This document shows, in pieces, positions 29,281-38,244 of a stretch of 64,000 nt of DNA. The notes under the pieces were generated by a model that saw nothing but the letters and a program-made list of their open reading frames with translations, did no database searches and was not told the origin of the DNA. The DNA comes from Spirochaetota bacterium (GTDB lineage: Bacteria; Spirochaetota; Brachyspiria; Brachyspirales; JACRPF01), in assembly GCA_016214035.1 (NCBI GenBank), contig JACRPF010000019.1, forward strand, positions 53,926 through 117,925. Reading direction: 5' to 3'. Position numbers and translations under genes: made by a program. Within the stretch, counting starts at the first letter, position 1, and every line of letters begins with the position of its first letter.

Positions 29281-31200
29281 GTGCGGACACTGTCGCTTCG
29301 TCTCAAACTCATTGTCGCGTTCGTCATCATTCTGGCGGTGATGTTCGTTTCACAGGTGCTCACCTTTGCCGGGAGCATGACCGTAGGAAATCTCGGCATC
29401 AGTGTGCGCGAGCGGACCTATCCCACCATGCGCACCGCCGAAGAGATGAGTACGATCGTGGATGAAACGAAACGCATCTTCACGAGTGTCATCAGCGAGA
29501 ACGCGAAAGACCCGCTTGACGCGCTGCCCGAAGTAACAGCTCGGTTCACTAATGCCGCGGCTGCCATGCGCCGTCTCAGCGGTGAAGAAAAGGAAGTAAA
29601 CGCACTCGTCGCGCTGTATGACGACTATATCGCCACCGGAAAGGACATTGTCGGCAGGGCGCTTGTCAATGGTATCAACGCGGTATATGACGATCTCCCG
29701 AAAATAGGTGAAAAGGCGCTGGCGCTCAATGAGCGCATTGTCGCATTCCGTGAGAAGAATTATAAATCATTCATCGCATCGCTTGACGGCATCGTAGGGC
29801 AATCGAAAAGCTTCCGTATGACGACTATTGTAACCGGTATCATACTGCTGCTGCTTGTTGTAGTGATCAACATTGTACTGGTATTTATCATCATACGGCC
29901 GATATCGAACGTGTCCTCGCGGCTTCGCGATATCGCTGACGGCAACGGCGATCTTACCAAACGCGTTGTGGTGGCGAATCGCGACGAGATCGGCGAACTT
30001 GCATCGTGGTTCAATAAATTCGCCGACGCCATCCGCACAACCATCGCCTCAGCCGCCGCGAGCGTAGTCAATTCAAAAAAGCAGAGCGAAACGCTGTCCC
30101 TGAGCATGACGGAAAGCGCCGCAGCGATCAATCAGATGGCCGACCGCATCACCGCCATAGAAGAGAACGTTACCGTGCAGTTCTCGCTGGTGGAAGAAAC
30201 CGAGCATGCCAACAGTTCGCTGAAAGAGAACGCAGCGCGCATCATCACCACGATAAAAACGCTTCTCGCGCAGACCGCGGAACTGCAGGCGACCATCAGC
30301 AGTAATGCCGCGAGCACCACGGAGATGGCGTCATCCGTGAGCGAGATGACGGCGACCATCGACAGTGTCAACAATGTCGTCGGCCGCGCCGATGCCACCG
30401 CCGCCGAACTTTCCGATATCGCCGGCAAAAGCACGGACCTTCTCGTGCGCACGTCGAAGAACATGGATACGGTGCTTAAAGCGGTGGGGTTCATAACGGA
30501 ATTCGTGGGCGTCATCAGCGACATCGCCACGCAGACGAATCTGCTGGCCATGAACGCGGCTATCGAGGCTGCGCATGCGGGGGAACACGGTTCGGGGTTC
30601 GCCGTTGTGGCGGATGAGATACGGAAACTCTCAACAACATCGAACCGGCAGGCGAATGAGGCTAAAAGCTCGCTGAAGGCCATCGACAAGAGCATTCGCG
30701 ACACCGCGCGCGATCTCTCCGAGACGGAAAAGAATTTCGCTTCGGTTGCCGGCGCATCGCAGAACCTCAAGGGCATTGTTGCCGAGGTGAAAAACGCGTC
30801 GCGCGAACAGACAGAAGGGGCGCAGGAACTTCTGTCGGCAATATCTTCCATCTCGTCAGTGTCAACCAGCATTCAGACGTCGTATGAAAATGTCAACACC
30901 GCGCTCGCGTCCATCCGCAGCGATTTTGAATCGTTCGAACGTTTCACCGAAGAGACTGAAAAAACGGTTACGCAGCTGAAACGGCTTTCGGATGAGATAC
31001 GGCGGAACATGCAGGAGATGGGGACCGGTGCCGGCGGCATTACCAATTCGATTCAGACCGTCGTCAAGCTGAGCGAGGAGACATCGGAAGCGATACGCAC
31101 GCTTGAGGCTGAATTGAGCAGGTATACGATTGAGACGGCGGATCAACATGCAGCGGCATCCGAAGTGCAGCCTCGTCCCGCAACCGGGATGACGCTCTAG
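29281..31200 (+). CDS. Methyl-accepting chemotaxis protein
   Basis: GTG start 4 nt after the PstS-like stop; HAMP; tip [36 protein letters not shown]. Confidence 0.92.
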   Translation: MRTLSLRLKLIVAFVIILAVMFVSQVLTFAGSMTVGNLGISVRERTYPTMRTAEEMSTIVDETKRIFTSVISENAKDPLDALPEVTARFTNAAAAMRRLSGEEKEVNALVALYDDYIATGKDIVGRALVNGINAVYDDLPKIGEKALALNERIVAFREKNYKSFIASLDGIVGQSKSFRMTTIVTGIILLLLVVVINIVLVFIIIRPISNVSSRLRDIADGNGDLTKRVVVANRDEIGELASWFNKFADAIRTTIASAAASVVNSKKQSETLSLSMTESAAAINQMADRITAIEENVTVQFSLVEETEHANSSLKENAARIITTIKTLLAQTAELQATISSNAASTTEMASSVSEMTATIDSVNNVVGRADATAAELSDIAGKSTDLLVRTSKNMDTVLKAVGFITEFVGVISDIATQTNLLAMNAAIEAAHAGEHGSGFAVVADEIRKLSTTSNRQANEAKSSLKAIDKSIRDTARDLSETEKNFASVAGASQNLKGIVAEVKNASREQTEGAQELLSAISSISSVSTSIQTSYENVNTALASIRSDFESFERFTEETEKTVTQLKRLSDEIRRNMQEMGTGAGGITNSIQTVVKLSEETSEAIRTLEAELSRYTIETADQHAAASEVQPRPATGMTL

Positions 31201-31223
31201 TATCCATTCATACGGGCGGTGGC

Positions 31224-32138
31224 ATGAAGTTCCAACGCACATCGGCTGATGAGCAGACGCGAATACGAATCACTATCACGATATCCCTACTCGCAGTGTC
31301 AGCGCTTTTCGGCGCATCAAATACGGTGATCGTCGCCCGGCCCGATCTTGTCACGCTGCCCGGCGAAACCCGGATGGAAAGACCTCCGTTCACCGTCACT
31401 ATCTCGAATCGTACCCGGCATGTTCTACTGGTGGGCACTGAACATACGGCCGATACCGCAAGCGCCACGTTCAGATGCATTCGTGACGCGTTTCAATCAG
31501 GGAAACCGGATGTGCTGGTTATAGAGCGCGAGCATAGCGGTCTCGGCATAAATCCACGCGCTGAAATGGATCCGTATCGACGCACACCCCCTCCGGCAAT
31601 ACGTTCGGAATCTGACTTCGCGCTTATCTGCGGAGTGCGCGCCGGATGTGATGTTGTATTCGGCGAACCGCCGCACGGATATATCGTTTCGAATATAAGC
31701 TCATACCGTGTGAATGGACGTTCATTGTCGGAAACGGATCTGCTGTATTTTTATTTCATACGCGTTACTGCGGACATGCAGCGGCGCGGCATGTTTTCCT
31801 CCGCAATCGATTTTGCCGCGCGTTATGAATCGATAATTACGGAACGTAGAAAGCGCTTTGGTTTTTCAGTCCGTCCTGGTTCATATGAAACATTCACCCG
31901 CTGGTATCAGGATTTGAACGGTGAAACGTTCTCCTATGAGCGCGGGCTGCGGTATGATCCTGCAAACGGTACACGCGGCACAGATATGATCGGCAAATAT
32001 GTGAGCCATATCAGAGATACACATCTGATATGGCTCATCGCAACCCTCGCGAACAGCTATAAGCGGATACTTGTCGTGTACGGCGGCGGTCATGCCCCGT
32101 CACTTGAACCGGCGCTGCGCGAGATGTTCAGGAATTAG
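31224..32138 (+). CDS. TraB/TIKI-superfamily-like protein
   Basis: HVLLVGTEHTADTASATFRCIRDAFQSGKPDVLVIE near the N-terminus and RILVVYGGGHAPSLEPAL at the C-terminus. Confidence 0.6.
   Translation: MKFQRTSADEQTRIRITITISLLAVSALFGASNTVIVARPDLVTLPGETRMERPPFTVTISNRTRHVLLVGTEHTADTASATFRCIRDAFQSGKPDVLVIEREHSGLGINPRAEMDPYRRTPPPAIRSESDFALICGVRAGCDVVFGEPPHGYIVSNISSYRVNGRSLSETDLLYFYFIRVTADMQRRGMFSSAIDFAARYESIITERRKRFGFSVRPGSYETFTRWYQDLNGETFSYERGLRYDPANGTRGTDMIGKYVSHIRDTHLIWLIATLANSYKRILVVYGGGHAPSLEPALREMFRN
32002..32037. repeat. Perfect 14-bp inverted repeat with 8-nt loop inside the TraB-like CDS
   Basis: tgagccatatcaga (32002-32015) gatacaca tctgatatggctca (32024-32037). Confidence 0.95.
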
Positions 32139-34281
32139 TATCCGGTGCGAGTCTGCAGCAGTGCAGGATACCGATGAGGCAGGTGATATTCTCCGGCGCC
32201 AGTGACCGGGGGAAACGGGCGTTGGCCGGAAGACGCCATTTCCCTTTCGCTGACACACGCCGCCATTCACGTATCGACGCTTCCGCAATCGGGTCGGGAA
32301 GTTCAGCCAGAAGTTCCTCAAACGCTGCGCGCGGTTTTTCCCGTTCCACGATGAAAAGTTCGCTCATGCGGACATCATCGCCGAGCGACTCCGCGAGAAT
32401 GATGAAAACACTTCGTATCCACACCGGATCATGCGTGTACGACATCTCGTATGCGATGATATCCCAGAGAAGGTCACTGCGTTTCTGCGCGAGCAGCCCC
32501 CAGAGCATATCGAGCCGGTGCCAGGTATGCCGCAGTGAACGGTAACGCTTCATGAATGCGGTGCTGTCGCTCAGCTGAACGTCATGGCGCAGCAGCCCTT
32601 TATATGCTTTTGAAAAAATATCCGGATTCCGGTCATGCACCAGTTCACGAAGCGCGTCCGTTGCGGCAGGTACTCTGAGAAATCCGAGCGCGTTGACCGC
32701 TTCGCCGCGCAGCGGTGAATCCTGATTATCCGCTTCAGCAAGAATATACGGGAGTGATGACGGCAGCGGATTCTCATACAGCGCATTGAAAGCCGCGGAG
32801 CGCTGCCGGGCTTCGGGATGGCGCAGCGCTTCAAGGATCAGCCGTTCACCCGCCGGTGAATGCGACACGAGGACGTTCTCGAACTCACGCACTTCCGACG
32901 GCTGACTCGACGCGTGAACGGTGACGTCATGCGCCCGGAACACGGTCAGGAGATTCGGGGGAAGTATCTGCTCGATGTCACGGGCCAGAAGTCCGAATTT
33001 CCCTTTCGCCATGACGAGTGCGAAGAAGCACACGCCCAGTGACAGGACTGTCCAGAGAAAAAAGGAATGACTGTACGGATGAAGACCCGGCATGCGGATG
33101 AACGGTGCAAGCATACCCAGTCCCTGCACCGCGGCAATACCCAGAATGGCGGCAACCACACCCGCAAGCTGATAGATGACCGAAAACGAGACCGCATTGT
33201 CCCGGGGAAGCCGCTCATTCGAGAGTGCCGCGAGCACCGTTCCGGATATTGCAAGAAAAAGCGTACCGAGGACGAAGAGGATCGCCGCGATGATGCTGCG
33301 TATCGGCGCGGGAAAGAGCTGTAGCCATGTCCACGAGGCGCCAAGTATAAACAGGAAAAGGTGTGATCCCAGGAGCAGCGGACGCACCGGTATGCGCGCG
33401 CCGATGAGCACGAGTGCGCGTGCACCTGCGACAGAAACAACAAGCCCCACAACCGTCAGTGCGGTAATAGCCTCCGGGGTGTAGCCGAGATATCCGCGAA
33501 GGGCGTTGACCTGATATGCCGCGGCGATGGCCATGGGCACCTGCAGGAGTGTTATCCACACCACCTCGCGGTAGGTGCGCTGGCGTGTCACTTCAAAAAA
33601 AGCTTCCTTCAATGCGCGGAGGGATCCGCCTTCGATGCTGCCGGTCTGCGGCAGGCATGAAAGGCGCTGTGACGTGACCAGGTTGAACATAAAGCCGACG
33701 CCGAACAGTATCATGAACGCATTCTCTTCACCGAGTCGATGGCGCTGCGAGAGTACGCCCCATGCGAGGAGTGCGGTTATAAGGCAGCCGAAATACCAGC
33801 GCAGCATCGCCTCCGCGTTCATCGTGGTCAGTTCGCGCGGACCGGATATCGTCCTGAGCACCGACGGTATCGTGCTGATGCCGACGGCCCGTATTGAGAG
33901 GAATGCAAAGAGAATTCCCACAAGCAGCCAGACTTTGAGTGATGCATCCGGAATGAACGGAAAAAAGAGTATGCTGCCGGCAATGACTGAACGTATCCAC
34001 CATGAACGCGAGGTGACGCGGCTCGCATCCATGCCCTGAAAAAGCGCCGGTGTAACTACGGCGAAAACGCCGGCAAGATATATGGATGCGAACAGGAGAC
34101 CTGTCTGCAGATTGTTCGCTCCGTAATAAAGCGCGAGCAGCGTGCTGATGGGACCTATGGTGAGACTTGCACCCAGCGGGTTGAACATGGCGTAGCTCAG
34201 ATAGGTACGCTGCGCCTTGATTTGTTCAGGCCGTGACAGTACGGATGATTCAGCGGTTTCGGTATTGTCGGATAGATCCAT
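32128..34281 (-). CDS. MFS-like transporter fused to C-terminal HEAT-repeat region
   Basis: About 12 hydrophobic segments followed by alpha-helical repeats (RQRSAAFNALYENPLPSSLPYILAEADNQDSPLRGEAVNALGFLRVPAATDALRELV). Confidence 0.78.
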   Translation of the reverse strand: MDLSDNTETAESSVLSRPEQIKAQRTYLSYAMFNPLGASLTIGPISTLLALYYGANNLQTGLLFASIYLAGVFAVVTPALFQGMDASRVTSRSWWIRSVIAGSILFFPFIPDASLKVWLLVGILFAFLSIRAVGISTIPSVLRTISGPRELTTMNAEAMLRWYFGCLITALLAWGVLSQRHRLGEENAFMILFGVGFMFNLVTSQRLSCLPQTGSIEGGSLRALKEAFFEVTRQRTYREVVWITLLQVPMAIAAAYQVNALRGYLGYTPEAITALTVVGLVVSVAGARALVLIGARIPVRPLLLGSHLFLFILGASWTWLQLFPAPIRSIIAAILFVLGTLFLAISGTVLAALSNERLPRDNAVSFSVIYQLAGVVAAILGIAAVQGLGMLAPFIRMPGLHPYSHSFFLWTVLSLGVCFFALVMAKGKFGLLARDIEQILPPNLLTVFRAHDVTVHASSQPSEVREFENVLVSHSPAGERLILEALRHPEARQRSAAFNALYENPLPSSLPYILAEADNQDSPLRGEAVNALGFLRVPAATDALRELVHDRNPDIFSKAYKGLLRHDVQLSDSTAFMKRYRSLRHTWHRLDMLWGLLAQKRSDLLWDIIAYEMSYTHDPVWIRSVFIILAESLGDDVRMSELFIVEREKPRAAFEELLAELPDPIAEASIREWRRVSAKGKWRLPANARFPRSLAPENITCLIGILHCCRLAPDTNS

Positions 34282-34385
34282 CAGGATAATCAATATACTT
34301 TATACGACATCGATAATGGCATAGCGGTAGTATAATCGAATCAGCGCTGTCGTCAAGCAGAATACGGTGTGCGGTGACGGAGTAT

Positions 34386-34970
34386 CTAGAATCGTACATT
34401 CATCAGATTGACTGAGAATTGAATGTTTCCGCTGCAGCTCAGTTTATCGTTGAATAACACTTCTTTGTTATATAATGAAACGGCATTGACCAGGTTTTTA
34501 TATGCATTCTGTGAGATACTTCCGCTGATGACCGGGAAGATCATTTCAATTAGTAACCCAAGTCCCATGATCGATGTAAATACAATTGAATACGCTTGAT
34601 TTTGACCATAATTCAGATAATAACCGACACCGTATCCCGCCATGGCTATTACAGGACCGCCGATCAATCCTGACCAGAAAAACGCATTTGCGGCAAAAGC
34701 ATCTTTCTCATAATCGGCAATGGCATTGGATGATTTTGCTGTTGAATAGAGTATTGCCAGCAGTTCTTTATCGGTACCCATACCGTTGAGCCGATACAGC
34801 TTTCCGGCATTTTCTCCGTTGTAAAGACACAGCCCCATGTTCGGAGTAAATACAAAATGAAGATATTTTGTATTGTACGATTCCAGTATTTTTTCCCGTT
34901 CTGTTTTTTCTGCACATACAATCCCCGCCGCCAGAAAGACTGCTGTCATTGCGAAAAGATATTTTTTCAT
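34386..34970 (-). CDS. Exported/membrane hypothetical protein
   Basis: Signal peptide MKKYLFAMTAVFLAAGIVCA; internal TM segments; more AT-rich than neighbours. Confidence 0.65.
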   Translation of the reverse strand: MKKYLFAMTAVFLAAGIVCAEKTEREKILESYNTKYLHFVFTPNMGLCLYNGENAGKLYRLNGMGTDKELLAILYSTAKSSNAIADYEKDAFAANAFFWSGLIGGPVIAMAGYGVGYYLNYGQNQAYSIVFTSIMGLGLLIEMIFPVISGSISQNAYKNLVNAVSLYNKEVLFNDKLSCSGNIQFSVNLMNVRF

Positions 34971-35140
34971 ATGTGTCCCTTTTGTTCCGTGGTATGCATT
35001 TTCAGCGGGTATACAGATGCCTGTTCATCAGCATTTCCCCGTTTCGTGAATATGAAGATGACAACCTGCGAATACCCGACTATATATATCACGCCGCAGC
35101 GGGAAAGTCAAATGATTGGCGATTGTACTGTCTACTGACG

Positions 35141-36001
35141 TCAATGTCCCTGTAGTATTCGAAGAAGGTCATCCCATCTGCCGACATGCTTCAGATAGTT
35201 CACGCAGTGTTCATACAGCACTGCGCTGTCGCTGATGGAAACCGCATCGCTGCAATAGGTGAAGAACGGGAGCAGCCGGTCCTCCTGGGTGATAAATTCA
35301 TCAAGGATGAGCAGCGCCATCGGTCCGCCGCGGCCGATGAAATCCGCTTGCAGCAGCGATTGGATGAACGCGCTGTTGTCGTATGAAGCCCCGGCGAATT
35401 GCATGCGGCATGACCGTCCGTCAAGATGTGCGATTGAAAAATACGCCATCTGTTTCTGTTCATATCCATTCGGATAACCTATGCTGCCGGCATAATGAAC
35501 GGTTGTATTTCCGTACACGCATGTGCGCTGCCAGTGATTATGCCCCGCGATGACGGTACGATGGCGCAGACGTTCCATTACCGGTACATTCGGTCTGCCG
35601 TCAAGGTAGAACAGAAACCCCCCGGCGTTCTCCGGTGTTCCATGGCAGAGCAGTATCGTGTCGTCCTGCAATGTCATCGTTGATGGTAACGAAGCGATGC
35701 GTTTTATCTGCTCAAGCGAACATAATTCCATGGTATGTTTCGACGGGAACAGATGCAGCGGGATATCCGTCCCCGACATCATTTTAGCATGCAGATCGAC
35801 GATGCGTTCCTCACCGTTGCCTTTCACCATGATCACCTGATGCTGTTCAAGCAGCGCATGAATTTCCCGTGAAAACGGGCATGGACAATAGGCATCGCCG
35901 AGACAAATTATCGAGTCAACATGCTCCTTATGCAGATGGTCGAGCACTGCTTTCAGCGCGATGTGGTTGCCGTGTATATCGGCGATCAATCCAATCTTCA
36001 T
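35141..36001 (-). CDS. YfcE/MJ0936-type metallophosphoesterase
   Basis: MKIGLIADIHGNHIALKAVLD...IICLGDAYCPCP...KGNGEE...LCHGTP...VIAGHNHWQR. Confidence 0.85.
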   Translation of the reverse strand: MKIGLIADIHGNHIALKAVLDHLHKEHVDSIICLGDAYCPCPFSREIHALLEQHQVIMVKGNGEERIVDLHAKMMSGTDIPLHLFPSKHTMELCSLEQIKRIASLPSTMTLQDDTILLCHGTPENAGGFLFYLDGRPNVPVMERLRHRTVIAGHNHWQRTCVYGNTTVHYAGSIGYPNGYEQKQMAYFSIAHLDGRSCRMQFAGASYDNSAFIQSLLQADFIGRGGPMALLILDEFITQEDRLLPFFTYCSDAVSISDSAVLYEHCVNYLKHVGRWDDLLRILQGH

Positions 36002-36016
36002 CGGGTAACGCTCGCG

Positions 36017-36886
36017 TTATATTTTCTTTTTCTGTTGTGCGCGGAAATCAACCGGCGTGATGCCGGCATAGCGCTTGAATATGGTGGCGAAATGCTGGCT
36101 TGAGGAGAAGCCGAGCGCGAGCGCGATATCGGTCACCGCCGTATGACGCGCAGCGAGCATTTCCTTGGCGCGGTCAATCTTCCGGCGCAGGATAAACTCT
36201 TTCGGCGGAATGCCGACCTCAGCGGAGAAAAGCCGTTTTATCTGCGGCACCGAAACACCGGCGGCCGCGGCTATGTCCGCCGTATCTATGGCTTCGTCGC
36301 GGTGTTCATCGATATAGCGCATGGCGTGCGATACCGCCGCGGAAACAGGGTTCTGTTCGCGGTTATTTCCGGCGGCTACCACGTCGAGTATGAATTCCAT
36401 GAACCGGTTCATGATGACACTGCGGTAAAACGGTACATGGTCGATGAGGGCGGCGCACGCATCATCAAGAAGCGTTTTCATCCGGGGATATCCCTGGAAA
36501 CAAACGCGCTCGGATGTGCGCAGAGCTTTAAGTATGTCTTTTGCATCCATCGGGTCGAAACCGAGAAGCGGCGGCTTTTGTTCAATGGTAAGATAGTAGA
36601 GCGCGCATTTTTCCGCGGGCTGATCCGATGAACTGTGCGGAGCGCCGGGCGGCGTTATCAGCACGTCGTTGCCGCGCATTTCATAGCACTCATCGTTCAC
36701 TTCAATAATCTGCCGTCCCGACGAGAGATAGCATATCTCAATAGCGCCCTGATGAGTGTGTTCGGGAATCGGTGTGTTGGCGGTGGAATAGCGATGCATG
36801 CCGAACATGACGAGACCGGGGAGCACGATTTCCTCACGCGTCATGCGCACCGACGCGCCGGAACGGAACGTGGCATGTGATTTCAT
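36017..36886 (-). CDS. AraC-family transcriptional regulator (cupin + HTH)
   Basis: HTHQGAIEICYLSSGRQ cupin; AAAGVSVPQIKRLFSAEVGIPPKEFILRRKIDRAKEML...GFSSSQHFATIFKRYAGITPVDFR. Confidence 0.9.
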   Translation of the reverse strand: MKSHATFRSGASVRMTREEIVLPGLVMFGMHRYSTANTPIPEHTHQGAIEICYLSSGRQIIEVNDECYEMRGNDVLITPPGAPHSSSDQPAEKCALYYLTIEQKPPLLGFDPMDAKDILKALRTSERVCFQGYPRMKTLLDDACAALIDHVPFYRSVIMNRFMEFILDVVAAGNNREQNPVSAAVSHAMRYIDEHRDEAIDTADIAAAAGVSVPQIKRLFSAEVGIPPKEFILRRKIDRAKEMLAARHTAVTDIALALGFSSSQHFATIFKRYAGITPVDFRAQQKKKI

Positions 36887-36927
36887 GGTGTTATTGTAGC
36901 ATAAGCGTCCGGTATGGCAAGGCGCGC

Positions 36928-36939
36928 ATTGTATACAAT
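36928..36939. promoter_or_regulatory. Candidate operator: perfect palindrome ATTGTATACAAT in the AraC/Gfo divergent intergenic region; ATTGTATAC recurs at 36985-36993
   Basis: Seen directly in sequence. Confidence 0.45.
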
Positions 36940-37011
36940 CAGCACACGTCATGCATGTGAACGACAGCACCGCATCTTTCGCTTATTGTATACCTAACGC
37001 AAGGAGTTCAT

Positions 37012-38223
37012 ATGAAAAAGATTGGTTTTGCCATCATCGGCGCGGGAGCGATAGCGAAATCGCACGCTGATGCGATAATCGCCTGCCCGGGTGCACACCT
37101 AGAATCGATTGTATCCGATAATACAGAGCAGGCATCACGGCTTGCCGGGACATATAAAACATCGTACGACAATACGCTGGAACAGGCGCTGTCACGGAGT
37201 GCGGTAGATGCCGTCTGCATCTGCACGCCGAGTTTTCTTCATGCGGATATGGCGGTCACGGCGCTTCATGCCGGACGTCACGTGCTCGTTGAAAAACCGA
37301 TGGATATTTCGGTCGTCAAGGCGGATGCGATGGTTGCCGCAGCGGAACGTTCGGGTAAAACGCTCGGAGTCGTGTTTCAGAACCGCACAAGCGATGCGAT
37401 ACGCGGCGTGAAAGCCGCCATAACCGCGGGCAGGCTCGGACGCATCGTCGCATGCTCGGCACGTGTGAACTGGTTTCGTTCCGAAAAATATTATGCTGCG
37501 TCGGACTGGCGCGGTACCTGGGAAAAGGACGGCGGCGGCGCGGCAATGAACCAGGGCATACATTACATCGACATGCTCATCCATCTGGTAGGTGATATCG
37601 ATTCCGTCACGGCGGAATCAGATACGCTCCATCATGCGGTGGAAACAGAAGATACGATAGCGGCGGTTATCCGGTTTGCGAACGGCGCCATCGGTACGTT
37701 CCAGGCAGCAACGGCGGCGTTCCCGGGACTTCCGCCGGTTATTGAAGTGAGCGGGACCAAGGGCAGCGTCATCATACAGAACGGCGCGGTACGTTTTCGC
37801 TACTACGCGGATGAACATGGCGCCGATGTCGGCGACTACGGGCTTGAAGGGAATGCGTCGGCTCCGTATTTCACGAACGATGCGACGGCGACTGCATACA
37901 GCGGCGGACATGCGTTTGTCATCAATGATTTTGTCACCGCGATACACACCGGCCGCGAGCCGTTCGTCAGCGGTGTTGAAGGCAGAAAATCGCTTGCGGC
38001 GGTGGACGCGATGTACCGTTCCGCGCGGGAAGGCAGCAACATAATCCATTTTAATTCGCCATTACAAACGCGCAGGATGCGCGTCGAACGCCGAAGAGTA
38101 AATGCCATCGCGCGGAAAGCAAGCGCAAGCGGTGCCGGATGCACCGCGAGAGCGACCTCGCACATAGCTATAACACAATGCAATACTGACGAAAATATTC
38201 AGTCTACAATAACCGTAGCTTAA
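37012..38223 (+). CDS. Gfo/Idh/MocA family oxidoreductase with aberrant C-terminal tail encoded by a repeat-containing segment
   Basis: IGFAIIGAGAIAKSHADAI...HVLVEKPMDIS; SD aaggag; family-like domain appears to end near 38050. Confidence 0.88.
   Translation: MKKIGFAIIGAGAIAKSHADAIIACPGAHLESIVSDNTEQASRLAGTYKTSYDNTLEQALSRSAVDAVCICTPSFLHADMAVTALHAGRHVLVEKPMDISVVKADAMVAAAERSGKTLGVVFQNRTSDAIRGVKAAITAGRLGRIVACSARVNWFRSEKYYAASDWRGTWEKDGGGAAMNQGIHYIDMLIHLVGDIDSVTAESDTLHHAVETEDTIAAVIRFANGAIGTFQAATAAFPGLPPVIEVSGTKGSVIIQNGAVRFRYYADEHGADVGDYGLEGNASAPYFTNDATATAYSGGHAFVINDFVTAIHTGREPFVSGVEGRKSLAAVDAMYRSAREGSNIIHFNSPLQTRRMRVERRRVNAIARKASASGAGCTARATSHIAITQCNTDENIQSTITVA
38122..38156. repeat. Dispersed hairpin repeat, copy A (agcgcaagcggtgccggatgcaccgcgagagcgac)
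   Basis: 33/35 identical to copy B; stem gcggtg/caccgc, loop ccggatg. Confidence 0.85.
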
Positions 38224-38244
38224 AAAGGAATGGAGGAACTTGCC

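Noticed and set aside
34386-35140. AT-richer stretch as a genomic island
   Set aside because: Single small exported hypothetical gene plus spacer; no integrase, tRNA or direct-repeat boundaries
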